From positions 42,190 through 106,189 of the forward strand of contig NZ_FYDX01000022.1 of NCBI RefSeq assembly GCF_900187455.1: a DNA stretch of 64,000 nucleotides. The letters run 5' to 3'. Positions 9,811 to 18,979 of the stretch are shown piece by piece (within the stretch, counting starts at the first letter, position 1; every line of letters begins with the position of its first letter). The position numbers were made by a program, and so were the translations under genes. The notes under the pieces were generated by a model. It searched no databases, had not been told where the DNA came from, and saw nothing but the letters and a program-made list of their open reading frames with translations. The DNA is from Pseudomonas sp. Irchel 3E13 (GTDB lineage: Bacteria > Pseudomonadota > Gammaproteobacteria > Pseudomonadales > Pseudomonadaceae).

Positions 9811-9885
9811 ATGCGTTCATTACTGCTGTGGATGTTGGGTGTGCCGATTCCGGTGATCATTCTGATTGCGCTGTTTATGCACTGA
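9811..9885 (+). CDS. 24-residue single-span membrane peptide
   Basis: A very short reading frame with clear translation signals: AAGGAG at 9798-9803 is 7 bp before ATG. The peptide starts MRSLLLWMLGVPIPVIILI and ends ALFMH; residues 3-23 form one hydrophobic segment with a central Pro-x-Pro kink. It follows the PhnA-like membrane protein by 27 bp, suggesting co-expression and perhaps interaction in the inner membrane. Similar tiny PIPVIILI-containing peptides are, from memory, annotated in other Pseudomonas. Function unknown. Confidence 0.6.
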   Translation: MRSLLLWMLGVPIPVIILIALFMH

Positions 9886-9900
9886 TTATTTCAAACCGCT

Positions 9901-9982
9901 TCGCGAGCAAGCTCGCTCCTACAGGTAGGTTTAACGTCAGGATGACGCCGAACGAATCCTGTAGGAGCGAGCTTGCTCGCGA
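9901..9982. repeat. REP doublet (REPIN) between convergent genes
   Basis: Two perfect 25-bp inverted arms, 9901-9925 (TCGCGAGCAAGCTCGCTCC...) and 9958-9982, separated by 32 bp. This is the common Pseudomonas REP containing GAGCAAGCTCGCTCCTACAG. It sits between the short membrane peptide gene and the end of dppF. As RNA it would form a strong hairpin and may protect 3' ends or terminate. Confidence 0.92.
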
Positions 9983-9989
9983 TTGGGCT

Positions 9990-10961
9990 TTAAAGAAACT
10001 GCTCCGCGTAATGACACGCCACCTGCCGCGTCCCCACCTGACGGAACGCCGGCACTTCCCGCCCGCAACGCTCAGTGGCATACGGGCAGCGCTTATGGAA
10101 CGCACAGCCATCCGGCGGATTCAGCGGGTTGGGCAGCTCACCGGCAATCTTGATCTTCGGCTTCAACGGGTCCGGATGAATCGTCGGCGTCGCCGACAAC
10201 AACGCCTGCGTATACGGATGCAGCGGCTTCTCGTAGATATCCGCCTTAGGCCCCATCTCCGCCGGCCGCCCCAGGTACATCACCAACACCTGATCAGCGA
10301 CATGCCGCACCACCGCGAGGTTGTGCGAGATGAACACGTAGGCGGTGTTGAATTCCTTTTGCAGGTCCATGAACAGGTTCAGCACCTGGGCCTGGATCGA
10401 TACGTCCAGCGCCGAGGTCGGTTCGTCCGCCACCAGCACTTTCGGTTGCAACATCATCGCCCGCGCCAGGGCAATGCGCTGGCGTTGGCCACCGGAGAAC
10501 ATGTGCGGGTAACGCTGGTAGTGCTCGGGACGCAGCCCCACCTGCAACATCATCGCCTGCACTTTCTCGCGCCGTTCGGTGCGCGACAGCGCGGTGTTGA
10601 TCAGCAGCGGTTCGGCCAATTGGTCGCCGATCTTCTGCCGCGGGTTGAGCGAGGCGTAGGGGCTCTGGAACACCATCTGCACGTCGCGCCGCAACTGCTT
10701 GCGCTCGCGTTTTCCGGCGCCGGTGACTTCCTGGCCGGCGATTTTCAGCGAGCCGGAAGACGGCTCTTCGATCAGCGTCAGGGCGCGGGCCAGGGTGGAC
10801 TTGCCGCAGCCGGACTCGCCGACCACGGCCAGGGTCTTGCCGGCTTCCAGTTCGAACGACACGCCATTCAGCGCGCGGACCGTGGCGTAGCCCTTGAACA
10901 GGCCACGGGAGACTTCGTAGTGACGGGTGAGGTCACGGGCAGTGAGGACGACTTCGCTCAT
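9990..10961 (-). CDS. dppF: Dipeptide ABC transporter ATP-binding protein DppF
   Basis: ATPase, 323 aa, of a peptide importer; it works with DppD on the cytoplasmic face of DppBC. Walker A VVGESGCGKSTLARAL (about 52-67), signature FSGGQRQRIALARAM, Walker B VLVADEPTSALD, H-loop FISHNLAVV, and the C-terminal oligopeptide-transporter domain with a Cys cluster (CAFHKRCPYATERC) are all present. Start ATG 10961 (MSEVVLTARD) overlaps the dppD stop by one base (TGATG). An upstream extension to 11084 is a Pro-rich artefact. Last gene of dppBCDF. Confidence 0.95.
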   Translation of the reverse strand: MSEVVLTARDLTRHYEVSRGLFKGYATVRALNGVSFELEAGKTLAVVGESGCGKSTLARALTLIEEPSSGSLKIAGQEVTGAGKRERKQLRRDVQMVFQSPYASLNPRQKIGDQLAEPLLINTALSRTERREKVQAMMLQVGLRPEHYQRYPHMFSGGQRQRIALARAMMLQPKVLVADEPTSALDVSIQAQVLNLFMDLQKEFNTAYVFISHNLAVVRHVADQVLVMYLGRPAEMGPKADIYEKPLHPYTQALLSATPTIHPDPLKPKIKIAGELPNPLNPPDGCAFHKRCPYATERCGREVPAFRQVGTRQVACHYAEQFL

Positions 10962-11929
10962 CACGCTACCTCCTGGTTCAGTGGGTAGAAGCAGCGGGCC
11001 AGGCTGTGGGCCTGGGGATCGAGGTCGGGGCGTTGCTGACGGCAGTTGTCGCGCACATACGGACAGCGCGGCGACAGCAGGCAACCACTGGGCCGGTCAT
11101 ACCGGCCGGGGACGATGCCGGGCAGGGTGGCCAGGCGCTCGGCGCCGAGGCTGTGTTCGGGAATCGCCTTGAGCAGCGCTTCGCTGTAAGGGTGGGCGGG
11201 CACTTCGAACAGCTCCGGCACCTGGCCGATTTCCACCGCTTGCCCGGCGTACATCACGCAGACCCGGCGGGCGGTTTCGGCGACGACGGCGAGGTCGTGG
11301 GTGATCAGGATCAGCGCCATGTCCTGCTCTTTCTGCAGGTTCAGCAGCAGTTCCATGATCTGCGCCTGGATCGTCACGTCGAGGGCGGTGGTGGGTTCGT
11401 CGGCGATCAGCAGCTTGGGTTCGCCGGCAATCGCCATGGCGATCGCCACCCGTTGGCTCATGCCGCCGGAGAGTTGGTGCGGATAAGCATCGAGACGGCT
11501 TTCCGGAGCCGGGATCTCGACTTTCTTCAGCAACTCCAGCGCCCGCTGGCGCGCCGCCTTGCCGCGCAGGCCGAGGTGCTGGCGCAGCACTTCCTCGATC
11601 TGGAAACCCACGGTGTAGCTGGGGTTGAGGGCGGTCATCGGGTCCTGGAAGACCATCGCCATGTCCTTGCCCACGACCTTGCGCCGTTGCCGGCCATTGA
11701 TCTTGAGCATGTCGTGGCCGTCGAAGGTGAGGGCGTCGGCGCTGATCCGCCCGGGGGCGTCGATCAGGCCCATCAGCGCCATCATGGTCACCGACTTGCC
11801 GGAGCCGGACTCGCCGACGATGGCCAGGACTTCGCCCTTGGCCACGCTCAGGTCAAGGCCGTCGACCACTGGCACGGCGCCGGCGTCACCGAAGCGCACG
11901 TTGAGATTGCGGATTTGCAGAAGTGACAT
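10961..11929 (-). CDS. dppD: Dipeptide ABC transporter ATP-binding protein DppD
   Basis: ATPase, 322 aa, partner of DppF. Walker A IVGESGSGKSVTMMALMG (about 35-52), signature LSGGMSQRVAIAMAIA, Walker B LLIADEPTTALDVT, and the C-terminal Cys motif CLLSPRCPYVRDNC typical of the oligopeptide/dipeptide family. Start ATG 11929 (MSLLQIRNL) has AGGAGA close upstream; the longer frame to 11974 lacks support. It lies 10 bp after dppC and overlaps dppF by one base, so the two ATPases are translationally coupled. Confidence 0.95.
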   Translation of the reverse strand: MSLLQIRNLNVRFGDAGAVPVVDGLDLSVAKGEVLAIVGESGSGKSVTMMALMGLIDAPGRISADALTFDGHDMLKINGRQRRKVVGKDMAMVFQDPMTALNPSYTVGFQIEEVLRQHLGLRGKAARQRALELLKKVEIPAPESRLDAYPHQLSGGMSQRVAIAMAIAGEPKLLIADEPTTALDVTIQAQIMELLLNLQKEQDMALILITHDLAVVAETARRVCVMYAGQAVEIGQVPELFEVPAHPYSEALLKAIPEHSLGAERLATLPGIVPGRYDRPSGCLLSPRCPYVRDNCRQQRPDLDPQAHSLARCFYPLNQEVA

Positions 11930-11939
11930 GGGCTTCTCC

Positions 11940-12866
11940 TCAGGCGGCATTCTTGAGTTTCGGGTCCAGCGCATCGCGCAGTCCGTCGCCCATCAGGTTG
12001 ATTGCCAGCACGCTGAGCAAAATGGTCAGTCCCGGCAGGCTCACCACCCACCAGGCGCGTTCGATGTAGTCGCGGGCCGAGGCCAGCATCGTGCCCCACT
12101 CGGGGGTGGGCGGTTGCACGCCGAGGCCGAGGAAACCGAGGGCGGCGGCATCGAGGATCGCCGAAGAGAAACTCAGGGTCGCCTGCACGATCAGCGGCGC
12201 CATGCAGTTGGGCAGCACGGTGATGAACATCAGGCGCGGCAGGCTGGCGCCGGCCAGGCGTGCGGCGGTGACGTAGTCGCGGTTGAGTTCGCCCATCACC
12301 GCGGCGCGGGTCAGGCGCACATAGGACGGCAGCGAGACGATGGCAATGGCGATCACCGTGTTGACCAGGCCAGGGCCGAGGATGGCGACGATCGCCACCG
12401 CCAGCAGCAGTGACGGCAGGGCCAGCATCACGTCCATCAGGCGCATGATCGAGGCGCCGAGGGCCTTCGGAAAGAAGCCCGCGAGCAGGCCGAGGATGAT
12501 CCCCGGGATCAACGAAATGACCACCGACGACAGGCCGATCAGCAGCGACAGCCGCGAGCCCTGGATCAGTCGCGACAGCAAGTCGCGGCCGAGCTCGTCG
12601 GTGCCGAGGATGAACTGCCAGTTGCCGCCTTCGAGCCACACCGGCGGGGTCAGCAGGAATTCGCGGTACTGCTCGCTGGGGTTGTGCGGCGCGACCCAGG
12701 GCGCGAACAACGCACAGAAGACGATCAGGCACATGAACAGCAGGCCGGCCACTGCGCCCTTGTTGCGCGAGAAGGCGTGCCAGAACTCTTTGTACGGCGA
12801 CGGATAGAGCAGGCTCTGGTCGAGGGGGCTGGAGGCGTTGACGGGGGTTGGCGCGGGAGTATTCAT
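11940..12866 (-). CDS. dppC: Dipeptide ABC transporter permease DppC
   Basis: Inner-membrane permease, 308 aa. It has the N-terminal OppC segment (EFWHAFSRNKGAVAGLLFMC), an extracytoplasmic loop, and the BPD_transp_1 domain with about five further spans and the ATPase-contact loop YVTAARLAGASLPRLMFITV. The C-terminus LAINLMGDGLRDALDPKLKN is the standard DppC/OppC ending. It lies 9 bp after dppB and 10 bp before dppD. Confidence 0.95.
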   Translation of the reverse strand: MNTPAPTPVNASSPLDQSLLYPSPYKEFWHAFSRNKGAVAGLLFMCLIVFCALFAPWVAPHNPSEQYREFLLTPPVWLEGGNWQFILGTDELGRDLLSRLIQGSRLSLLIGLSSVVISLIPGIILGLLAGFFPKALGASIMRLMDVMLALPSLLLAVAIVAILGPGLVNTVIAIAIVSLPSYVRLTRAAVMGELNRDYVTAARLAGASLPRLMFITVLPNCMAPLIVQATLSFSSAILDAAALGFLGLGVQPPTPEWGTMLASARDYIERAWWVVSLPGLTILLSVLAINLMGDGLRDALDPKLKNAA

Positions 12867-12876
12867 GATGAGGGCC

Positions 12877-13887
12877 TCAGCGCTGGTGACGGATGCGTGG
12901 ATTGACCAGGCCGTAGAGGATGTCGACGACGAAGTTGACCAGGATGACCAGGCAGGCGATCAACAGGATGCCGTTCTGCACCACGGGGTAGTCGCGGGCG
13001 CCGATGGCCTCGATCAGCCATTTGCCGATGCCCGGCCAGGAAAAGATGGTTTCGGTAAGGACCGCGCCGGCCAGCAGCGTGCCGACCTGCAGGCCGAACA
13101 CCGTCAGCACCGGGATCAGCGCGTTGCGCAGGCCGTGGACGAACACCACCCGCGCCGGCGACAGGCCCTTGGCCCGGGCGGTGCGAATGTAGTCTTCGCG
13201 CAGCACTTCGAGCATCGAGGAGCGGGTCATCCGCGCGATCACCGCCAGCGGGATGGTGCCCAGCACGATGGCCGGCAGGATCAGGTGCATCAGGGCGTCC
13301 TTGAATGCGCCTTCTTCCTCGCTGAGCAGGGTGTCGATGAGCATGAAGCCGGTCTTCGGTTCGATGTCGTAAAGCAGGTCGATGCGCCCGGACACCGGCG
13401 TCCAGCCGAGGTTGACCGAGAAGAACATGATGAGAATCAGGCCCCACCAGAAAATCGGCATCGAATAACCAGTGAGCGATAGCCCCATCACGCCGTGGTC
13501 GAAGATCGAACCCCGCTTGAGCGCGGCGATGACACCGGCCAGTACGCCGAGGGTGCCGGCGAACAGCAACGCGGCCAGGGCCAGTTCGAGGGTGGCGGGG
13601 AACAGGGCGAGAAACTCGTGCCAGACGCTCTCGCGGGTGCGCAGCGATTCGCCCAGATCGCCCTGGGCCAGCTTGCCGACGTAATCCAGGTATTGCTCCG
13701 GCAACGGCTTGTTCAGGCCCAGCCGCTCCATGGCCTGGGCGTGCATTTGCGGGTCGACCCGGCGCTCGCCCATCATCACTTCCACCGGGTCACCCGGGAT
13801 GAGTCGTATGAGCGCGAAAGTCAGTAGCGTGATGCCGAAAAATGTCGGGATCAGCAGTCCCAGACGCCGGGCAATGAAACTAAACAT
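12877..13887 (-). CDS. dppB: Dipeptide ABC transporter permease DppB
   Basis: Inner-membrane permease, 336 aa, forming the channel with DppC. The N-terminus MFSFIARRLGLLIPTFFGIT with LLTFALIRLIPGDPVEVMMG is the family hallmark; the contact loop is YIRTARAKGLSPARVVFVHG and the end YGLVNPRIRHQR is typical. It is 73 bp after the third DppA-like gene, the widest gap before the permease block, which may allow the binding proteins to be made in excess. Confidence 0.95.
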   Translation of the reverse strand: MFSFIARRLGLLIPTFFGITLLTFALIRLIPGDPVEVMMGERRVDPQMHAQAMERLGLNKPLPEQYLDYVGKLAQGDLGESLRTRESVWHEFLALFPATLELALAALLFAGTLGVLAGVIAALKRGSIFDHGVMGLSLTGYSMPIFWWGLILIMFFSVNLGWTPVSGRIDLLYDIEPKTGFMLIDTLLSEEEGAFKDALMHLILPAIVLGTIPLAVIARMTRSSMLEVLREDYIRTARAKGLSPARVVFVHGLRNALIPVLTVFGLQVGTLLAGAVLTETIFSWPGIGKWLIEAIGARDYPVVQNGILLIACLVILVNFVVDILYGLVNPRIRHQR

Positions 13888-13960
13888 CTTCTGGTGTTCC
13901 TCGTCAGCCGGTCAGGCGGGCTGCCTTTGCCGTGGTGGGGCTGTGGGCAGCATTATTTTT

Positions 13961-15556
13961 CTACTTCACCAAGGTGGTGGCGAAGTTGTTATTAGTCAGG
14001 GGGCTGATGATGTAGCCCTCGACGTTCCGGCGCATGGCCGTGAACATCTTCGGATGGGCCATGGTTATCCACGGCCGGTCCTCATCGTACACGGCCAGCG
14101 CCTGCTTATAGAGCGCCTCGCGCTGTCGCGGATCGGTCACCTGGCGGGCCTGGGTGATCAGCGCCTGAAATTTCTCGTTGCACCACCGAGCATAGTTCTC
14201 GCCATTTCTGGCTGCCTCGCAACTGAGCAGCGGGGTCAGGAAGTTGTCCGGATCGCCGTTGTCGCCGGCCCAACCGGTGGACACCATGTCGTGCTCGCCG
14301 TTCTTCGCCCGGCGCAGCATTTCCGCCCATTCCATGACCCGGATATCGACCTTCAGGCCGATCTTCGCCAGGTCGTCCTGGAGCATTTCCGCGCTCAGTC
14401 GCGGATTGGGATTGGTCGGTCCACCGCCGTTGCGGGTGAACAGGGTCAGCGCCGTGCCTTGCGGAACCCCGGCTTCCTTGAGCAGGGCCCGGGCTTTGTC
14501 GAGGTCGCGGGGCGGGTTGTGGTTGTCTTGGTTGTAGCCCAGCAGGGTCGGCGGGTACGGGTTGACCGCCAGCAGCGCGTTGCCCTTGCCGAACAGTTGA
14601 TCGATGTGGGTCTGGCGGTCGAAGGCGATATTGATCGCGTTGCGCACCCGCACATCGCTCAGGTAACGGTGCTCGGTGTTGAGGGCGATATAGCCGGTGA
14701 CCAGCGCCTCCAGCTCGGCGACCTTGAGCATCGGGTCGGCCTTGAGCGCGGGCACGTCGTCGGGCTTCGGATAGAGCGCGACCTGGCATTCGTTGGCGCG
14801 CAGTTTCTGCACGCGCACGTTGTTGTCATTGGCGATGGCGAACACCAGCGTCTCGCTCGGTGGCGCGCCACGGAAGTAGTCCGGGTGGGCCTTGTAGCGG
14901 ATCTGCGCGTCCTTGTTGTAACGCTGGAAGACGAAGGGGCCGGTGCCGATCGGCTTGCTGTTGAGGTCGCCGGTGTTGCCGGTCTTGAGCAACTGGTCGG
15001 CGTATTCGGCGGAATAGATGGAGGTGAAGGCCATGGCGAGGTCGCGAAGAAACGGTGCTTCCGGGCGGGTCAGGGTGAAGACCACGGTGTGGTCGTCGGT
15101 CTTTTCCACGCGTTTCAGCAGGTCGCGAAAACCCATGCTTTCGAAATAGGGGAAGCCGATGCTGGTTTTGTCGTGCCACGGGTGGTTCGGGTCGAGCTGG
15201 CGCTGGAAGCTCCAGAGCACGTCGTCGGCGTTCATCGCGCGGGTCGGGGTGAACCAGTCGGTGTGGTGGAATTTCACGCCCCGGCGCAGGTGGAAGGTGT
15301 AGGTCAGGCCGTCGTCGCTGATGTCCCAGCGTTCGGCCAGGGCCGGCTGGATATCGGTGGTGCCGGGCGTGAAATCCACCAGGCGGTTGAACAGGGTTTC
15401 GGCGACGGCGTCACCGGTGACCGCGGTGGTGTACTGGGCCATGTCGAAACCTTCCGGGCTGGCCTCGGTGCAGACCACCAGCGGCTTGGCGCAGAGGCTT
15501 GCCGAGGTGCTCAGCAACAGGGCCGCCAGTGCGGCCTGAAGGGGAGAGGGATTCAT
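13961..15556 (-). CDS. DppA-like dipeptide-binding protein (third copy)
   Basis: Periplasmic peptide-binding protein, 531 aa, SBP_bac_5 family. Signal peptide ends near LLSTSASLCAK; mature start PLVVCTEASPEGFDMAQYTT; family features include FHLRRGVKFHHTDWF, NADDVLWSFQRQLDPNHPW, KPIGTGPFVF, and VSTGWAGDNGDPDNFLTPLL. SD GGAG precedes the ATG. It lies directly before dppBCDF, after the porin gene and a strong hairpin. It is more diverged than the other two copies, so its peptide preference probably differs. Confidence 0.92.
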   Translation of the reverse strand: MNPSPLQAALAALLLSTSASLCAKPLVVCTEASPEGFDMAQYTTAVTGDAVAETLFNRLVDFTPGTTDIQPALAERWDISDDGLTYTFHLRRGVKFHHTDWFTPTRAMNADDVLWSFQRQLDPNHPWHDKTSIGFPYFESMGFRDLLKRVEKTDDHTVVFTLTRPEAPFLRDLAMAFTSIYSAEYADQLLKTGNTGDLNSKPIGTGPFVFQRYNKDAQIRYKAHPDYFRGAPPSETLVFAIANDNNVRVQKLRANECQVALYPKPDDVPALKADPMLKVAELEALVTGYIALNTEHRYLSDVRVRNAINIAFDRQTHIDQLFGKGNALLAVNPYPPTLLGYNQDNHNPPRDLDKARALLKEAGVPQGTALTLFTRNGGGPTNPNPRLSAEMLQDDLAKIGLKVDIRVMEWAEMLRRAKNGEHDMVSTGWAGDNGDPDNFLTPLLSCEAARNGENYARWCNEKFQALITQARQVTDPRQREALYKQALAVYDEDRPWITMAHPKMFTAMRRNVEGYIISPLTNNNFATTLVK

Positions 15557-15583
15557 GCAGGCTCCTTTTCTCGGTTCCCGTCT

Positions 15584-15613
15584 GCGCCCCGGCCAACGTC
15601 GTGGCCGGGGCGC
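15584..15613 (-). other. Intercistronic GC hairpin between porin and DppA-like genes
   Basis: GCGCCCCGGCCA (15584-15595) pairs perfectly with TGGCCGGGGCGC (15602-15613) across a 6-nt loop. No U-run follows on the minus strand, so it is more likely an RNA-stability or partial attenuation element than a full terminator. Confidence 0.6.
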
Positions 15614-15621
15614 GGGAGTGC

Positions 15622-17001
15622 TCAGAGAATGTCGAAGGGGATGGTGGTCACGACGCGCATTTCGTCCACATTGCCATCAATCTGCGCCCGGCTCGCCCGG
15701 TGCGTGCTGTAGGTGGCACGGATGCTGGTGTCCTTGAGTGCGCCGTCCTGCACCGCATAGCTCACGCCAATGCCCCATTCTTTGTGGTGCTCGCCATCGA
15801 GCTTTTGTACATCGTAGCCGCTGCCGCGGTAGTGAGTCCCGTCGATGCCCCAGCCGCGGGCGTTGTAGAGGTTCAGGCGTACCCCCGGCACGCCGTAGGG
15901 GGTCAGGTTGAGCACATAGCTGAGCTGCACGGATTTCTCGTTGGGGCCGTTGAAGTCGGAGTACAGCGAGTTGGCCAGGAAGATGCCGTTGGTGTCGTGC
16001 AGGTAGTCGAAGTACTCGTTGCCGTTCACTTGCTGCCACGACAGGCCGAGGGTATGGGCCTTGTGCGTCAGGGCGAAGGACAGGCTGAACGTGTCGTTGT
16101 CGATCGGCCCCTGTTTGCCGCGGCCGTGGTCGCGGGTGCCGTAGTAGTTGAAGCCGGTGGTCAGGCCGAGCATGGCGGTGTCGCCGAGGTCGTGGGACGC
16201 CGCGAGGTAGTACTGGTTCCAGATGTCTTCGACATTGGCGAAGTACAGGCTGGTGGTCAGGCTTCTCATCGGTTGGTAGGTGAGGCCGGCCATGCTGACC
16301 CGGTCGGCCTGGGCACCGATGGCCGAGTATTCCGTGGTGAATTTGCTCTTGCCCTGTTCGGTACGGCTCGACACGCGCTCGAAGCTGCCGAGGTCGAACG
16401 ACAGGGTGTGGAATTCCGCGCTGTGCAGGCTGACGCCGTCGAAGCTCGACGGCAAGGCGCGGTTGCCGATGGCGGCGATCACCGGCGTGTTCACCGTATG
16501 GCGGCCCGCCGTCAGGGTGGTGTGGGAGACGCGTGCCTTCAGGTTGGCCAGGCCGATCTTGCTCCACTGGCCGATGACATCGCCGTCACTGTGGGTGAGG
16601 GTGCGGTTGTTGGGTCCGGCCACCGCGGCGCGGCTTCGTTCCAGGGCAATGGCGTTGTAGCCCGCAACCTGGACGCCGAAGCCCACGGGGCCCTGGCTGA
16701 AGCCCGAGCTGTAATCGAGGATGGTGCCCTGCACCCAGTTATCGCGGCTGTGGCTGTTGTGGCGGGTGCCGTCGCTCTTGTAGTAGCGGAACTGCGGACC
16801 TTTGGTGGCGCGTTCGTGTGAATACCAGTTGCGGGTCGAGCCGGACAGGCTCTGCCCTTCGAAGAATCCGCCGGCTTCGGCCTGGGCGTTGTTCTCCTTG
16901 AGGCTGATTGGCAGGTAGTCGTGGCTGAGGGATTCGGCCCGGGCCTGATTGGTCAGGCCGCAGAGGGTCAGTGCGGCGATGGATATAGAGAGTGCTTTCA
17001 A
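15622..17001 (-). CDS. opdP: OprD-family outer-membrane porin, probable dipeptide channel
   Basis: Outer-membrane beta-barrel of the Pseudomonas OprD family, 459 aa. Signal peptide SISIAALTLCGLTNQARA; mature start ESLSHDYLPISLKENNAQAE; family features GFFEGQSLSGSTRNWYSHE, FGVQVAGYNAIALERS, LTPYGVPGVRLNLYNARGWG, and a C-terminal strand ending TIPFDIL. There is no suitable ATG: I use TTG 17001 with AGGAAG 7 bp upstream; the frame to 17124 is open but unlikely. Its place among dppA genes matches P. aeruginosa opdP (PA4501), a dipeptide porin, so I infer the same substrate. Confidence 0.85.
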   Translation of the reverse strand: MKALSISIAALTLCGLTNQARAESLSHDYLPISLKENNAQAEAGGFFEGQSLSGSTRNWYSHERATKGPQFRYYKSDGTRHNSHSRDNWVQGTILDYSSGFSQGPVGFGVQVAGYNAIALERSRAAVAGPNNRTLTHSDGDVIGQWSKIGLANLKARVSHTTLTAGRHTVNTPVIAAIGNRALPSSFDGVSLHSAEFHTLSFDLGSFERVSSRTEQGKSKFTTEYSAIGAQADRVSMAGLTYQPMRSLTTSLYFANVEDIWNQYYLAASHDLGDTAMLGLTTGFNYYGTRDHGRGKQGPIDNDTFSLSFALTHKAHTLGLSWQQVNGNEYFDYLHDTNGIFLANSLYSDFNGPNEKSVQLSYVLNLTPYGVPGVRLNLYNARGWGIDGTHYRGSGYDVQKLDGEHHKEWGIGVSYAVQDGALKDTSIRATYSTHRASRAQIDGNVDEMRVVTTIPFDIL

Positions 17002-17107
17002 GGCGATGCTTCCTTTTGTTCTTGTAAGAGCACCGGCGGGTCTTGTGAACCCACAGGTCATTGCACGGGATTGGGGCGGGTAAGCCTTGATCCGGCGAGG
17101 ACCGACA

Positions 17108-18712
17108 TCACTCGATGCCAACATCCAGGAAGGAGGTGCGACCGAACGGGCTCACCAGGTAATCCTTCACCTTCGTGCTTACCGGCTGGCTGACCGTGGA
17201 GTGGGCGACGGGGGTGATGGGCACTTGCTGCTTGATGTAGTGCTGGGCCTGGCGATACAGCTCGGAGCGCTGCTCGCGGTCGGTGACCGATTTGGCCTGT
17301 TTCACCAGGGCGTCGTATTGCGGGTCGCACCACATGGAGTGGTTGTGGCTGCCGATGGCGTCGCAGCTATAGAGGGTGCCGAGCCAGTTGTCCGGGTCGC
17401 CGTTGTCGCCAGTCCAGCCGATCAGGATGGTGTCGTGCTCGCCGTCCTTGGCGCGCTTGAGGTATTCACCCCATTCGTAGCTGACGATATTCACCTTGAG
17501 CCCGAGCTTGCCCCAGTCGTCCTGGAGCATCTGCGCCATCAGCTTGGCGTTGGGGTTGTAGGGGCGCTGAACCGGCATGGCCCAGAGGGTGATTTCGGTG
17601 CCTTCCTCGACCCCGGCGTCGCGCAGCATCTGGCGCGCTTTTTCGATGTCTTGGGGCGGGTCGGTAATGCTCTCGTCATAGGACCACTGCGTGGGCGGCA
17701 TGCTGTTCACCGCGACCTGGCCGGCGCCCTGGAACACAGTCTTGATGATCGCTTCCTTGTCCACGGCCATGTCCAGGGCCTGGCGCACTTCGAGCTGGTC
17801 GAACGGTTTTTTCTGGGTGTTGTAGGCGATGTAGCCGAGGTTGTAGGCGGGCTTCTCGATCAGGTTGATGGTCTCGTCGCGGCGCAGGGCCTCGAGGTCG
17901 GCGGGGCGGGGGTGGATGGTCACCTGGCACTCGCCTTTGCGCAGCTTCTGGACGCGTACCGACGGGTCGGTGTTGATCGAGAAAATCAGGTTGTCGAGCC
18001 TCACCTGCTCCGGTGCCCAGTAGTCCGGGTTGCCGCGGTAGCGGATCTGCGCGTCCTTCTGGTAACGGGTGAACACGAAAGGCCCGGTGCCGATCGGTTT
18101 GTGGCTGATGTCCGCCGGCGTGCCGCGGCTGAGTAGCTGTTCGGCGTACTCGGCCGAGAGGATCGACGCGAAGCTCATCGCCAGATTCTGGATCAGCGAC
18201 GCATCGACCTGGTTGAGGGTGAAGACCACGGTCATCGGCCCGGTCTTTTCCACCTTGGCGATGGTCTTGTCCAGGCCCATGGCGCTGAAGTAGGGGAACT
18301 CGGTGCCGTAGGCCATGCGGAACGGGTGGGTCGTGTTGAGCATGCGGTTGAAGGTGAACAGCACGTCTTCGGCGTTGAAGTCACGGCTCGGTTTGAAGGC
18401 GGCGTTGCTGTGGAATTTCACTCCGGGGCGCAGGTTGAAGGTGTAGATCAGGCCGTCGTCAGAGATGCTCCAGTCGGTCGCGAGCGCGGGCAGCACGCCG
18501 GTGGCGCCGCGCTGGAACTCCACGAGGCGGTTGTACAGCGGTTCGGCGACGTCATTGTCGGTGCCGCTCTGGTATTGCGCGGAGTCGAACCCGGACGGGC
18601 TGCCTTCGGAACAGAACACCAGATTGCCCTTCTTGTCGTCGGCCATTCCGAAGGGCGAATGAGCCAGCACGCCGGCCCCGAGAAGGGCGGCGAAGAGGGA
18701 AGTCATACGCAT
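17108..18712 (-). CDS. DppA-like dipeptide-binding protein (second copy)
   Basis: Periplasmic peptide-binding protein, 534 aa, SBP_bac_5 family. Signal peptide ends near SPFGMADDKK; mature start GNLVFCSEGSPSGFDSAQYQ; conserved FNLRPGVKFHSNAAFKPSRD, KPIGTGPFVFTRYQKDAQIR, ILIGWTGDNGDPDNWLGTLY and VPITPVAHSTV. It is close in sequence to the first copy (18980-20605), sharing long segments, so the two look like a tandem duplication. It ends 107 bp before the porin gene. Confidence 0.93.
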   Translation of the reverse strand: MRMTSLFAALLGAGVLAHSPFGMADDKKGNLVFCSEGSPSGFDSAQYQSGTDNDVAEPLYNRLVEFQRGATGVLPALATDWSISDDGLIYTFNLRPGVKFHSNAAFKPSRDFNAEDVLFTFNRMLNTTHPFRMAYGTEFPYFSAMGLDKTIAKVEKTGPMTVVFTLNQVDASLIQNLAMSFASILSAEYAEQLLSRGTPADISHKPIGTGPFVFTRYQKDAQIRYRGNPDYWAPEQVRLDNLIFSINTDPSVRVQKLRKGECQVTIHPRPADLEALRRDETINLIEKPAYNLGYIAYNTQKKPFDQLEVRQALDMAVDKEAIIKTVFQGAGQVAVNSMPPTQWSYDESITDPPQDIEKARQMLRDAGVEEGTEITLWAMPVQRPYNPNAKLMAQMLQDDWGKLGLKVNIVSYEWGEYLKRAKDGEHDTILIGWTGDNGDPDNWLGTLYSCDAIGSHNHSMWCDPQYDALVKQAKSVTDREQRSELYRQAQHYIKQQVPITPVAHSTVSQPVSTKVKDYLVSPFGRTSFLDVGIE

Positions 18713-18951
18713 GGGTATCCCCTTGTCTTGTGGTTGTCGTTGGAGTTTTCCGCGGCACAGGGCGAGCTTTCGCGCACGTGCTGCGGCGCCAGTCCCACGG
18801 TAAGGGCGGGGGAGGGCGACGACGAGTTACACAAGGGGCAAATTGAGGTGAGACGTTTCTGAGTGGTTTGACGAAATTTCAGCGGGGTGGTGGCGAGCTA
18901 TCCACGGCGAGTGTGGTTTTCGCGGCGGCTATCCATCTGAACAGTCGCGAT

Positions 18952-18968
18952 GGGCCGCAGGGCGGCCC
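18952..18968 (-). other. Hairpin between the first and second DppA-like genes
   Basis: GGGCCGC (18952-18958) and GCGGCCC (18962-18968) form a perfect 7-bp stem with a 3-nt loop just after the stop of the first DppA-like gene. No U-run follows. The rest of the 267-bp gap (18713-18979) shows no gene. Confidence 0.45.
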
Positions 18969-18979
18969 TTGGAACGCGT

